DNA from: Gammaproteobacteria bacterium
GTDB lineage: Bacteria > Pseudomonadota > Gammaproteobacteria > GRL18
Length of the DNA: 22,156 nucleotides
Reading direction: 5' to 3'
Assembly: GCA_023144715.1 (NCBI GenBank)
Contig: JAGLFC010000005.1
Span: 1-22,156 of the forward strand
The position numbers and the translations under genes are program-made. How positions within the stretch are numbered: position 1 is the first letter of the stretch; the number at the start of each line of letters is the position of its first letter. The notes below the pieces were generated by a model. The model was not told the origin of the DNA and ran no database searches. It saw nothing but the letters and a program-made list of their open reading frames with translations. Of the stretch, positions 8,501 to 17,065 are shown piece by piece.

Positions 8501-9187
8501 TCAACTGATATAATTATGACCTGCTTTATCACCCGTTATTAAAAGCCATAACTTTCCAGAAAAATACCAATGTATAAAATAAGCTTCTCTAAGACATTCA
8601 ATAAGCATTTTTGTGGATAATTGAAAAGTTTCTTCGGCAGCAATTGGAAAGGTCTTTAATTTTAAATGACGAGCCAAACAATGAATACGGTATAAATGAT
8701 AGCGATTTGATATAATTATAGAGGGTGATTGAGCAATAATATTTCGGACATTTTTTAAATTTTCCAGCGTGTTTTGAGAAAGATCTTCTAAAATAATCTG
8801 TTGTTTATCTACTGCCTGATCATAAAAATAAGCAGCACCTACTTCGGCTTCACTTAGGGTATTATTACTTGTAATACCTCCTAAAATAACAAGTTGTTGA
8901 GATTCTTTGGAATCATTAAATACAATGTGTGCACGTTGAAGTCGAAGTAAAAAATCATCACTGATTTGATCATTATTGAGTTTCATCCCAGGAATTAAAA
9001 TAAATAAAAAATGATTTTTTTTTACTGTATTGGGTATATCAATAGTATAAGAACGTGCCATTAAAAGGACTTTTATAAATGCCCATAATAATGATAGCCC
9101 TAAAGTAATAAGAATCAGAGCATTAGAAAAAATAAAAGAACTCAGGGCATTCCAGCCAAGAAGGCTACTGTTTAAGCGTATTTTCAT
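8501..9187 (-). CDS. DUF218 (YdcF/SanA/ElyC-like) membrane-anchored protein
   Basis: This 228-residue protein has one N-terminal membrane helix (about 17-43) and a DUF218 domain from about 60. Supporting motifs are ILIPG (63-67), LGGITSNNTLSEAEVGAAY (102-120), LEDLSQNTLENLKN (133-146) and ISNRYHLYRI. Family members ElyC and SanA influence envelope integrity and undecaprenyl-phosphate or peptidoglycan metabolism in enterobacteria. The biochemical activity is unsettled. It is divergent from the acyl carrier protein gene, with about 100 bases between starts, and is upstream of the MCE operon on the same strand. Whether it belongs functionally to either neighbour cannot be told from the sequence. 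Confidence 0.8.
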   Translation of the reverse strand: MKIRLNSSLLGWNALSSFIFSNALILITLGLSLLWAFIKVLLMARSYTIDIPNTVKKNHFLFILIPGMKLNNDQISDDFLLRLQRAHIVFNDSKESQQLVILGGITSNNTLSEAEVGAAYFYDQAVDKQQIILEDLSQNTLENLKNVRNIIAQSPSIIISNRYHLYRIHCLARHLKLKTFPIAAEETFQLSTKMLIECLREAYFIHWYFSGKLWLLITGDKAGHNYIS

Positions 9188-9251
9188 AGAAAACTTATAT
9201 AAGATAAAAGAAATTTATAGCTAAAAAGTGAAGCTAAATGTATTATCAGAG

Positions 9252-9257
9252 TATAAT
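9252..9257 (+). promoter_or_regulatory. Candidate -10 box for the APE-like operon
   Basis: A perfect TATAAT lies 31 bases ahead of the TTG start of the acyl carrier protein gene. No good -35 sequence is found at the expected spacing (TGAAGC at 9229-9234 is poor). The promoter may therefore be weak or activator-dependent. It is the only plausible promoter seen for the eight-gene run that follows. Confidence 0.45.
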
Positions 9258-9277
9258 AGCAAAAAATCATAAGTAAT

Positions 9278-9282
9278 AAGGA
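9278..9282 (+). promoter_or_regulatory. Ribosome binding site that fixes a TTG start
   Basis: AAGGA ends six bases before the TTG at 9289, an ideal spacing. This is the main support for non-AUG initiation of the acyl carrier protein gene, since the next in-frame ATG lies well inside the conserved fold. Confidence 0.6.
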
Positions 9283-9288
9283 AAAATT

Positions 9289-9555
9289 TTGTCATTATCA
9301 GACTTAGAAGTTCAAGTAGGTGAATTAATTATTGAGACCTTAAATTTAGATATGGAAGTCAATGATATTGATCCAGATGATTATTTATTTGGTGAAGGTT
9401 TAGGTTTGGATTCTATTGATGCACTGGAATTAGCAATGGCGATCAGTAATCAATACAACTTTCAATTACGTTCAGATGATGCCAATAATCGTAAAATATT
9501 TCGTTCATTAAAAACATTGGCTGATTATATAGATTCTCAACTTAAAATTGGCTAA
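9289..9555 (+). CDS. Acyl carrier protein of the APE-like operon
   Basis: This small acidic carrier of 88 residues holds growing acyl chains on a 4'-phosphopantetheine arm. The attachment serine is S42 within GLGLDSIDALEL, matching the DSxxxxEL motif of acyl carrier proteins. The predicted four-helix fold spans the whole chain. Translation starts at TTG, supported by AAGGA six bases upstream. It is the first gene of a same-strand run to 17028 and is two bases from the next gene. APE loci normally carry two ACP genes here; only one is present. Its specialised context argues against it being the fatty-acid-synthesis AcpP. Confidence 0.93.
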   Translation: MSLSDLEVQVGELIIETLNLDMEVNDIDPDDYLFGEGLGLDSIDALELAMAISNQYNFQLRSDDANNRKIFRSLKTLADYIDSQLKIG

Positions 9556-9557
9556 AG

Positions 9558-10250
9558 ATGGCGAATTTTATGGGTATCATTAAACGTTTCCAGTTTTTTT
9601 TATACCCTTTCATTGTGCATTTAAGCATTATTTTTAATCTTACCTATTGGGTAAGTATTTTGTTACCTTTATTATTTTATTTACTTTTTTCACCCATAGT
9701 GAGTGCTGAATGTCTTCGTACTAAAAAGCTCATTATTTGTGTTAATTTTAAAGTATGTATTTTATGTGTACTCATTTTTTTAGCAATTTTATCCGTTCTT
9801 TTTAAAAATTATAGCCTGCTTTATATTCCTCCTATCGTCATTAGTTTACTTATTTTATTTCCTTTTGCCCGCTCATTAAGTCCTGATTATATTCCATTGA
9901 TCACACAATTTTATTATTTGACCGAAGAAAATACGATAGAATCCAAAAGAGTTCGGTATACAACATATTTGACGATAATATGGGTTGTTTTAATGAGCTT
10001 GATGTTACTAGAAGTGATTGTATTAAGTCTTTTTGCACCCTTGGAAATATGGTCATTATTTACCAATTTTATTAACTATCTGATCTTATGTGTTTTTATG
10101 GTGATAGAATGGTTATTTCGTGCTGTTTATTTTAAACAATGGACTTCTCCTGTTATTTTTATCAAACAACTTATATTAATTGATCAGAGCAAACTTTTAA
10201 TGAAACGAAAGTGCCAGAAACAAGAGCAAGTATTTTTTTATGGGCATTAA
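9558..10250 (+). CDS. COG4648-like integral membrane protein of APE-type loci
   Basis: This is a very hydrophobic 230-residue protein with about six predicted membrane segments (near 12-30, 31-50, 58-78, 83-102, 135-158 and 163-190) and a basic C-terminal tail. No enzymatic motif is visible. Its place between an acyl carrier protein and an AMP-ligase is the position of the COG4648 membrane protein in aryl-polyene loci, so I assign it mainly by context and topology. It may tether or assist assembly of the lipid product at the inner membrane; that is inference. A second ATG lies four codons in. Its 3' end overlaps the ligase gene by 11 bases. Confidence 0.75.
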   Translation: MANFMGIIKRFQFFLYPFIVHLSIIFNLTYWVSILLPLLFYLLFSPIVSAECLRTKKLIICVNFKVCILCVLIFLAILSVLFKNYSLLYIPPIVISLLILFPFARSLSPDYIPLITQFYYLTEENTIESKRVRYTTYLTIIWVVLMSLMLLEVIVLSLFAPLEIWSLFTNFINYLILCVFMVIEWLFRAVYFKQWTSPVIFIKQLILIDQSKLLMKRKCQKQEQVFFYGH

Positions 10251-11622
10251 TTTACAACCTTTATTGGGCTATCAAGCACTGACTGATGTGGTCATTTATC
10301 AATATGATAGAGCCATTACTGTGCAACAACTTATCAGTGATATTGCTTATCTTGATCAATACCTTCCCAAACATCAGCATTTACTGAATTTATATGAAAA
10401 TAGATACCATTTTTTACTCGGTTTATTATTGGGGATTAAGCGTCAGTCTGTGCATCTTTTTCCGTCTAATACCACCGAATATACATTAGATTTTTTAGAA
10501 AAAAAATACCCTGATATATTGATGCTCAATCAGGATAATCTTGCGTGTGGTAAGATGAATTTTTTGGATATTAAAATACTTTTGCAAGAAAAACCTGTAC
10601 ATTTTTTGGCTCAATCATTTTTATCATTTAAGGAGGATTCTTTTACTAAAGATAATATTGTTATATTTACCTCAGGAAGCACAGGAAAACCTAAACCCTT
10701 TGTAAAAAAATGGCAGGATTTTATTGTGGTTGCAGAACAATTGGCAACAAAACTTGCAACAAAAGAACACGCTATGATTTTAGCCACTGTACCCGCACAA
10801 CACACTTATGGATTGGAAACCTCAATCATCATGCCTCTGGTCAATGGTTTTAGTATTTATGATGAACGTCCTTTTTATCCTGCTGATATTGAAAAAATTT
10901 TAATGAAACAAGCACGAGCCACGATTTTAATCAGTACGCCCATTCATATTAGAGCGTGTTTAAACACGCAGGTGAGACTCCCTTTTTTGCAATACAGTGT
11001 ATCTGCAACAGCTCCCCTTGAAAGTGATCATGCACGACAATTTGAACAGAACTATAATGCCCCATTGCATGAAATTTATGGTTGTACTGAAGTGGGTGTA
11101 ATTGCCTTACGTCAGCCCACACAATCTCCTTTATGGCAATGTCTTGATGATATTAAAATAGAAATAACTCAGCCAATTAATACAGAAGAACACGATTATT
11201 GTCTTCGCACGACTCGCTCAATACAGACATTTATCTTAAATGATTATATTACTGATCTGAACGATAATTGTTTTTTACTCAATGGACGAAAATCAGATGT
11301 GATTAATTTAGCAGGAAAAAGAACGTCTCTAGCCTACTTAAATCATCACTTATTAAATATTGAAGCCATTAAAGACGGTTGTTTTTATCAGCCTGAACTA
11401 AAGGATGATAAACATCAGCGTTTAGTGGTGTTTATTGTGCTTGAAAAAAATTTTTTTACATTGAAAGCCTTAAAAAAGGCTTTACAAAAAAAGGTTGATA
11501 CTATTTTCTTACCACGCCAATGCTACATTATTAAACAATTACCAAGGAATAAAACAGGAAAAATTCTTAATAATGAGATAAAATTACTCTATTCTGAAAA
11601 AAATGCAAGTAAAAATATATGA
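10240..11622 (+). CDS. Acyl-AMP ligase (ANL family) of the APE-like operon
   Basis: This enzyme of the adenylate-forming family activates a carboxylic acid with ATP, probably to load the operon's acyl carrier protein. The 460 residues show P-loop motif TSGSTGKPK (144-152), A5 motif YGCTEVG (280-286), an ITDL aspartate (D339), GRKSD (349-353) and the C-terminal NKTGK (437-441) with catalytic K441. The ligase is complete. In APE pathways the equivalent enzyme activates the aromatic or enoyl starter acid; the substrate here cannot be read from the sequence. The ATG overlaps the membrane-protein gene by 11 bases, and the stop overlaps the dehydratase start in an ATGA. Confidence 0.92.
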   Translation: MGINLQPLLGYQALTDVVIYQYDRAITVQQLISDIAYLDQYLPKHQHLLNLYENRYHFLLGLLLGIKRQSVHLFPSNTTEYTLDFLEKKYPDILMLNQDNLACGKMNFLDIKILLQEKPVHFLAQSFLSFKEDSFTKDNIVIFTSGSTGKPKPFVKKWQDFIVVAEQLATKLATKEHAMILATVPAQHTYGLETSIIMPLVNGFSIYDERPFYPADIEKILMKQARATILISTPIHIRACLNTQVRLPFLQYSVSATAPLESDHARQFEQNYNAPLHEIYGCTEVGVIALRQPTQSPLWQCLDDIKIEITQPINTEEHDYCLRTTRSIQTFILNDYITDLNDNCFLLNGRKSDVINLAGKRTSLAYLNHHLLNIEAIKDGCFYQPELKDDKHQRLVVFIVLEKNFFTLKALKKALQKKVDTIFLPRQCYIIKQLPRNKTGKILNNEIKLLYSEKNASKNI

Positions 11623-11942
11623 TGCAGGACAGTGACTATCATTTTATTATAAAAGCCTCAGCCCCTTATTTTGCTGGGCATTTTCCCAATAATCCCGTTG
11701 TTCCAGGGGCGGTCATTTTAGAAAAAGTACTCTTAAAATGGTCTGTTTTTAGTGCCTGTAAAGTACTCGGCTTTGATTATTGTAAATTTACTCATCCTTT
11801 GCTTGCTGAGGTTCATTGCTGGGTCAGTTTTACCCCTCTTAAAGCAGGTAATAGTAATAATCAGCCAACAAAAGCAGACTTTAAGATAACATCTAAGGAT
11901 AATACACTGATCTGTAAAGGACGTTTGGTTTATGGTGGATGA
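11619..11942 (+). CDS. FabZ/ApeI-like hotdog 3-hydroxyacyl-ACP dehydratase
   Basis: This is a single hotdog domain of 107 residues that should dehydrate 3-hydroxyacyl-ACP to the trans-2-enoyl form. The signature GHFPNNPVVPGAVILE (20-35) contains the catalytic pair H21 and E35, fourteen residues apart as in FabZ. The start overlaps the ligase stop by four bases and the stop overlaps the acyltransferase start by 11 bases, so it is tightly coupled. It is the only dehydratase in the operon, whereas APE loci usually carry two (ApeI and ApeP types). Its position after the AMP-ligase matches ApeI. Confidence 0.88.
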   Translation: MMQDSDYHFIIKASAPYFAGHFPNNPVVPGAVILEKVLLKWSVFSACKVLGFDYCKFTHPLLAEVHCWVSFTPLKAGNSNNQPTKADFKITSKDNTLICKGRLVYGG

Positions 11943-12837
11943 TAGAGAACAAACATGGAAAAAAACCTCGGATCGTGGCAGTTTATGGCTGATTGAAATC
12001 ATCACTTGGGTGATTTTACACCTAGGTCGTCATGTGGGGCGTTTTTTTCTCTACCCTATTGTGTGTTATTTTATCTTATTTTCTTCCACTACTCGTTTTT
12101 CTCGGCACTATTTAACACGCAGTCTTGCTAGAAAAGTAAATTTTAGTGATGTCTTTCGTCATTATTATAGTTTTGCTAATATGTTACTGGATCGAGTCTA
12201 TTTACTCAGTGGTAAAACACAGGCATTTGATGTGCATTTACATGGTGATGATATTTTTGATGAGTTGATTCAACAAAATAAAGGCATTATTTTATTGGGA
12301 TCTCATTTAGGTAATTTTGATCTATTAAGAGTCTTTTCAGCCAAGTATTCTGATATTAAAATTAAGGCGGTTATGAATGATAATAATCGGCAAAAAGTGA
12401 ATCAAGTATTTGAACGATTAAATCCTTCTTTAAAAGATGAAGTGATTCATATTGGTCATCCTGAATCGATGTTAGCTCTTAAAGAATTTGTTCAACAAGG
12501 TAATTTGGCAGGCATATTAGCGGATCGTGTTGAAACAGAAGCACGATCAGTTTCTTGTGAATTTTTTAATCAAACCACTTTATTTCCCAGTGGTCCATTA
12601 ATTGTGGCCAGTCTAATACAAGCCCCTGTTGTTTTATGTTTTGCGTTGCATAGAAAAAATAATCAATATGATATTTATTTTCATAAATTCAGTGATAAGA
12701 TCATATTACCAAGAGAATCAAGACAAGAAAAACTCACGGAATATATGTCTGAGTATGCTCACATTCTTGAACAATATTGCAAGCAGAATCCCTATAGTTG
12801 GTATAACTTTTATGATTTTTGGAATGATGAAAAATAA
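11932..12837 (+). CDS. LpxL/HtrB-like lysophospholipid acyltransferase
   Basis: This inner-membrane acyltransferase of the lipid A late-acyltransferase family has 301 residues. The HX4D catalytic motif is HLGNFD (H125, D130) after a hydrophobic N-terminal segment (about 22-50). Downstream blocks GILADRVE and LFPSGPLIVASLIQAPVVL are typical of the family. It probably transfers an acyl chain from the operon's carrier protein to a lipid head group. In many APE loci this position is taken by a glycosyltransferase/acyltransferase fusion; only the acyltransferase part is present. The ATG overlaps the dehydratase stop by 11 bases, and its own stop overlaps the LolA-like gene by 11 bases. Confidence 0.88.
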   Translation: MVDDREQTWKKTSDRGSLWLIEIITWVILHLGRHVGRFFLYPIVCYFILFSSTTRFSRHYLTRSLARKVNFSDVFRHYYSFANMLLDRVYLLSGKTQAFDVHLHGDDIFDELIQQNKGIILLGSHLGNFDLLRVFSAKYSDIKIKAVMNDNNRQKVNQVFERLNPSLKDEVIHIGHPESMLALKEFVQQGNLAGILADRVETEARSVSCEFFNQTTLFPSGPLIVASLIQAPVVLCFALHRKNNQYDIYFHKFSDKIILPRESRQEKLTEYMSEYAHILEQYCKQNPYSWYNFYDFWNDEK

Positions 12838-13459
12838 ATTAAGAACAACGGTTATTATGATCATGTTAATGATGATTACACTGTTATCTTTAACGGTTTA
12901 TGCCGATAATCTTGATGAGATGAGAACCAATAAAACGTTAGAGTCTTTGCTGTTACCTTTTACTCAAATAAGCTCTATTCATTTTAATTATACAGAAATT
13001 AGAAGTTCTTTTTTCTTTAAAAAAAAGCAAATATCTCAGGGCAATATACAATATATAAAACCCGATACAATAATCAAACGTATTGTGAAACCCCATTATA
13101 AAAAAATTGAAATTCATAAAAATAAACTCGTCATACATTCTATGGAGAAAGGTGCTCTCAAGGTTGATATTAATGATTATCCTCAACTCAAACATTTTAT
13201 CCACTTAATAAAATCTATATTAAATGGCAATGCTCATTATATCAGTAAGTATTACGAAGTGAGCCTTGATCTTAATTCAAAGTCTTTCTTAATATTAAAT
13301 TTAATCCCAAAAAAATTGCCTAATAATAATGAAGTAAAGCGTATAAAATCAATTCATATTACTATTAATTATGATCAGATTAATAGTATTAAAATACTGG
13401 GTTTTGGTGGTGAAACATCGACGTTAATGATTAATGACATCTTAGAAAAGACCTTATAA
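12827..13459 (+). CDS. LolA-like periplasmic outer-membrane lipoprotein carrier homologue
   Basis: This exported protein of 210 residues is likely a one-domain LolA-type beta-barrel half that shuttles a hydrophobic molecule through the periplasm. I start it at ATG 12827 (an ATG immediately before it at 12824 is equally possible). This yields a clean signal peptide, MKNKLRTTVIMIMLMMITLL followed by SLTVYA, cleaved near residue 26. A frame extension back to 12629 is rejected because it lies inside the acyltransferase gene. The mature part shows the LolA pattern: a segment like FxYxExRxSxFFKKKQISQGNIQYIKPD, then KxVIHSMEKG. Assignment also rests on the conserved LolA-then-MMPL order of APE loci. 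Confidence 0.8.
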   Translation: MKNKLRTTVIMIMLMMITLLSLTVYADNLDEMRTNKTLESLLLPFTQISSIHFNYTEIRSSFFFKKKQISQGNIQYIKPDTIIKRIVKPHYKKIEIHKNKLVIHSMEKGALKVDINDYPQLKHFIHLIKSILNGNAHYISKYYEVSLDLNSKSFLILNLIPKKLPNNNEVKRIKSIHITINYDQINSIKILGFGGETSTLMINDILEKTL

Positions 13460-13462
13460 TTG

Positions 13463-15838
13463 ATGTTTAGAAAAAAAAATAATATTATAATAACAGCCTA
13501 TTTTATAGTGGCAGGTCTCTTATTAATTTATTTAATAAATTCATTACACCTTCGTTCTGATATGAGCTTTTTTTCCCCTAATACACTTTCTGAAACAGAT
13601 ACATTGATTCAAGAATATTTATTAGAGAGTGATGCCAATCGTTTATTATTTCTTCAATTAGGAGAAAGCCATCCAAATAATAAAAATGATATAAAAAAAT
13701 TAGCTGAATTGAGTATTCAATTAAGAAAAAATATCCAAATGAATCCTCATTTTAATTTAGTAGAAAATGGACAGAAAAGTGTCAACACGACACTGAATAG
13801 TCAATTATATCGCTATCGTTATTTACTCAGTCCCAATGTTTCTGAACAATTAACGGTGTCCTCATTAAAAAAACAATTTCATTATTTATTAGAACGTTTA
13901 CAATTAATTGCATCTCCTGATGCACAAAAAATAATGGCTGAATCCCCTTTAAATATCTGGTTTAGTCATTTAAAATCACTTCATAATACCCAGTTAAGCC
14001 TTAAAGAAGATGTTTGGTTTAATCAGAATAATCAGGCTGTACTGCTCATAAAAACAAAAGCAACTGGATTTTCTATTGATCAACAAAAAAAGAATGTTCA
14101 TTTTATTGAAGCACAAATAAAGCAATTACCACTTACTAATAATCATTATACGTTAAGTGGTGCTGCCATGATTACATTGGCTAATAGCAAACAAATTGCC
14201 TTTCAAATTCAAGTGATCTCAACAGTGGCTTCAGTTATTTTGGCTCTTTTTTTATGGACTCTTTTTCGTTCAATAAAATTATTATTTTTACTTGCCCTAC
14301 CTTTGATTTTTGCTATTTTAGTGGGTATGAGTGTGGTTAATTTTTTCTATGGTTATATTCATGGAATTAGTCTGGCATTTGGTATTACAATTATTGGGAT
14401 AGCGGTAGATTATCCCATTCATTATTTTTCTCATTTAATAAATACAAACAAGACAGAAGATTTTTCTGATCATAAAAATGTGATGTTAACGATATGGCCT
14501 AAATTACGATTAGGCTTAGTTACTACACTTATTGGATTTTCGGCAATTACCTTTTCTAGTTTTTCTGGTTTAAATCAGCTAGGAATTTTTGCCATGAGTG
14601 GTCTTATATCAGCTGCGTTGATCACTCGTTATTTATTGCCAATGTTTATCTATAAGAATCATCTCATAGCGTTATTATGGTTTAAAAAATTTATTGCTTA
14701 CTTTATTCTATTTAAAAATTATTTTATTTATCGTGTATTGATTTTTATTCTTATATTAATAGCAATCGTGTATATAAGCACTCATGAAAAATTATGGGAA
14801 AATGATTTAGCCAGCCTCAGCCCTGTGAGTAATGAGTTAAAACAACAAGATTTTAAACTCAGAAAATCATTAAATTTACCTGAATTGCGTTATCTTTTAC
14901 TGGTTTCAGCTGAAACAGAGCAAGGCGTATTGCAACAAACTGAAGCGATCACTCCTTTTTTAGAACAATTCATTCATTCTGGAGCAATTAGCTTTTATGA
15001 TGCAGTGACCCGTTATTTACCCAGCATTAATACCCAAATGGAACGTCAAAAGCAATTACTTGATAGTGATCAGCTTTACCATAATATGAGGTTAGCATTA
15101 TTGGAAAGTCCATTTGATATTGAAGCCTTCAGACCGTTTATTGATGCAGTGGCTGATAATAAACAATTAAAACCATTACGCCCTGATGATTTAGAGGCAT
15201 CATTATTTCGGACTAAAATAAAGTCAATGCTGAATCAAAAAAAGGGTCAATGGACAGGTCTTATTTTTTTAAGTGGTGTAGAAGCTTCAACATTAACAGC
15301 GGAATTTTATCATCTGTTTAACAATTCTCAAACGATACAACTGATTGACATTAAACAACAGACTCATCATTTAGTGGCAAATTATCGTAGTGAATCTGTT
15401 CGTTGGTTTTTATGGGGTAGTGTATTTATTGTATTATTTTTATTTTTTTATATCAAAAAAATAACAGCCTTGCCTGCTCTTATCTTTCCTTTTTCTGGAG
15501 CGATTATTTTTACTCTGTCATTATTATTATTGTTCGGCTATAGTATTTCTATCTTTCATTTAGTCACTCTATTATTAGTGGTGGGCTTGGGTATTGATTA
15601 TAGTATTTTTATTTATAAGAGTGATCATTTAATAGAGGATGCACAAATAATGACTTTATTCTCTGTTTTAGTGTGTATGCTTTCGAGTTTTATTATGTTT
15701 TTTTCCTTATCTTTATCTTCCATTCCAGTGCTTAAAGCAATTGGTTTAACCGCTTCAATGGGCGCCAGTTTTGCGTTTATTTTAAGCCTTATTTTTAGCC
15801 GTCCTTCTTATTCGGTTCATTTATTATGCAAACATTAA
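13463..15838 (+). CDS. MMPL/RND-family exporter of the APE-like operon
   Basis: This inner-membrane RND/MMPL transporter has about 791 residues and two-fold symmetry. One helix (about 8-25), a periplasmic domain (about 30-240) and five helices (about 245-395) are followed by a repeat of the plan: one helix near 420, a periplasmic domain (about 440-640) and five more helices. The proton-relay aspartates appear in GIAVDYPIHYF (D316) and GLGIDYSIFIY (D712). This fits export of a lipid or polyene to the LolA-like carrier. Translation most likely begins at ATG 13463; an in-frame TTG lies immediately before it. The C-terminal 13 bases overlap the ketosynthase gene. Confidence 0.92.
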   Translation: MFRKKNNIIITAYFIVAGLLLIYLINSLHLRSDMSFFSPNTLSETDTLIQEYLLESDANRLLFLQLGESHPNNKNDIKKLAELSIQLRKNIQMNPHFNLVENGQKSVNTTLNSQLYRYRYLLSPNVSEQLTVSSLKKQFHYLLERLQLIASPDAQKIMAESPLNIWFSHLKSLHNTQLSLKEDVWFNQNNQAVLLIKTKATGFSIDQQKKNVHFIEAQIKQLPLTNNHYTLSGAAMITLANSKQIAFQIQVISTVASVILALFLWTLFRSIKLLFLLALPLIFAILVGMSVVNFFYGYIHGISLAFGITIIGIAVDYPIHYFSHLINTNKTEDFSDHKNVMLTIWPKLRLGLVTTLIGFSAITFSSFSGLNQLGIFAMSGLISAALITRYLLPMFIYKNHLIALLWFKKFIAYFILFKNYFIYRVLIFILILIAIVYISTHEKLWENDLASLSPVSNELKQQDFKLRKSLNLPELRYLLLVSAETEQGVLQQTEAITPFLEQFIHSGAISFYDAVTRYLPSINTQMERQKQLLDSDQLYHNMRLALLESPFDIEAFRPFIDAVADNKQLKPLRPDDLEASLFRTKIKSMLNQKKGQWTGLIFLSGVEASTLTAEFYHLFNNSQTIQLIDIKQQTHHLVANYRSESVRWFLWGSVFIVLFLFFYIKKITALPALIFPFSGAIIFTLSLLLLFGYSISIFHLVTLLLVVGLGIDYSIFIYKSDHLIEDAQIMTLFSVLVCMLSSFIMFFSLSLSSIPVLKAIGLTASMGASFAFILSLIFSRPSYSVHLLCKH

Positions 15839-17028
15839 TATTATCCTCTTTTACACTGACGACCGCAGCAGGGCATGGTAATCAAGAAAATATAGAATCA
15901 CTCAAAGCAAAAAAATCAGGCTTAATGGTCAATAATTTTTTAGACTGTGATCTGGATACTTGGATAGGTCGGGTGGCGGATATTGAACAACAAAAATTCC
16001 CTAAACAATTATATGATTATCAATGTCGTAATAATCAACTGGCATATTTAGCATTGCAATATGATCAGTTTTTATCCGCAGTAGAAAAGGCAAAAAAGCG
16101 TTATGGTGCGAATAGAATTGGTATTTTTATGGGAACCTCTACATCGGGTATTTTATCAACAGAATTAGCGTATCAACAGAATGATTTAAGTAAAGTACAT
16201 TTTCAAGAGCAACATAATAGTTTTTCACTGGCGGATTTTATTCAGCAATATTTGCATGTAAAAGGTCCTGCTTTAGTGATTTCAACGGCTTGTTCATCCA
16301 GTGCTAAAGTCTTTGCCAGTGCCAGCCAATATATTGAGATGGGCTTATGTGATGCGGCTATTGTCGGCGGAGTGGATAGCCTTTGTTACACCACTTTATA
16401 TGGTTTTAATTCATTAGAATTAGTCGCCAATGATATTTGCCGTCCTGCGGATAGCCATCGCAAAGGTTTATCAATTGGTGAAGCGGCAGCCTTTGTGTTA
16501 TTGGAAAAAAACACGCAACAAGAGAGTAGCAATAATGATAAAGCAATTTATTTATCAGGCTATGGTGAAAGTTCTGATGCTTACCATATATCAACGCCTC
16601 ACCCAGAAGGCATGGGTGCTATTAAAGCCATGCAAGAGGCTTTAGAACGTGCTGATTTAACGGCTTCTCAAATTGATTATGTTAATCTACATGGTACGGC
16701 TACTCCTGTTAATGATCAGGTAGAGGATATTGCTGTCCATCATGTTTTTGGGACTGACACGCCATGCAGTTCAACAAAGGGTTGGACAGGACATACCTTA
16801 GGAGCAGCAGGTGCGGTAGAAGCTATTTATTCAGCGTTATGTATACAAAATAATGTATTACCCATCAGTCTAAATACCTTGCAATGTGACCCCACTTTTA
16901 AGACTAATATTGTGCTAGATAATGGACTTTTTTCAAAGACTAAAATGAATACAATTGCCAGTAATTCATTTGGTTTTGGTGGTAATAATTGTTGTTTGAT
17001 TTTTTCAGACAGTGATTCATTATTTTAA
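15826..17028 (+). CDS. Beta-ketoacyl-ACP synthase (KAS II-like)
   Basis: This 400-residue condensing enzyme elongates the acyl chain by decarboxylative Claisen condensation. The triad is complete: C156 in STACSSSA, H289 in NLHGTATPVND and H323 in GHTLGAAGA, with the closing NSFGFGGNN loop. It is therefore a catalytic synthase, not a Cys-less chain-length factor. GxxxD and lid-like segments match KAS I/II. The ATG overlaps the exporter gene by 13 bases. It is the last gene of the run. APE loci usually continue here with a second dehydratase, a ketoreductase and another ketosynthase; instead a hairpin and a convergent gene follow. Confidence 0.94.
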   Translation: MQTLILSSFTLTTAAGHGNQENIESLKAKKSGLMVNNFLDCDLDTWIGRVADIEQQKFPKQLYDYQCRNNQLAYLALQYDQFLSAVEKAKKRYGANRIGIFMGTSTSGILSTELAYQQNDLSKVHFQEQHNSFSLADFIQQYLHVKGPALVISTACSSSAKVFASASQYIEMGLCDAAIVGGVDSLCYTTLYGFNSLELVANDICRPADSHRKGLSIGEAAAFVLLEKNTQQESSNNDKAIYLSGYGESSDAYHISTPHPEGMGAIKAMQEALERADLTASQIDYVNLHGTATPVNDQVEDIAVHHVFGTDTPCSSTKGWTGHTLGAAGAVEAIYSALCIQNNVLPISLNTLQCDPTFKTNIVLDNGLFSKTKMNTIASNSFGFGGNNCCLIFSDSDSLF

Positions 17029-17045
17029 TCACTGTTCAAAATTTT
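17009..17045 (+). terminator. Hairpin terminator overlapping the ketosynthase stop codon
   Basis: ACAGTGATT (17009-17017) and AATCACTGT (17027-17035) form a perfect nine-base stem with a nine-base loop, followed by CAAAATTTTATTTT. The TAA stop of the ketosynthase gene (17026-17028) overlaps the right arm. The T-rich side lies downstream on the plus strand only, so it should end the APE-like operon rather than the convergent purine operon. Confidence 0.65.
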
Positions 17046-17065
17046 ATTTTCCTATACACAAGTGC

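Noticed and set aside
11464..11483. Perfect eight-base hairpin AAAGCCTT/AAGGCTTT
   Set aside because: It lies within the ligase coding sequence over the repeated residues KALKKAL and is not followed by a T-tract on the plus strand, so it is probably coincidental.
12629..12826. Upstream extension of the LolA-like frame
   Set aside because: It lies inside the acyltransferase gene, has no ribosome site and would bury the obvious signal peptide that begins at 12827.
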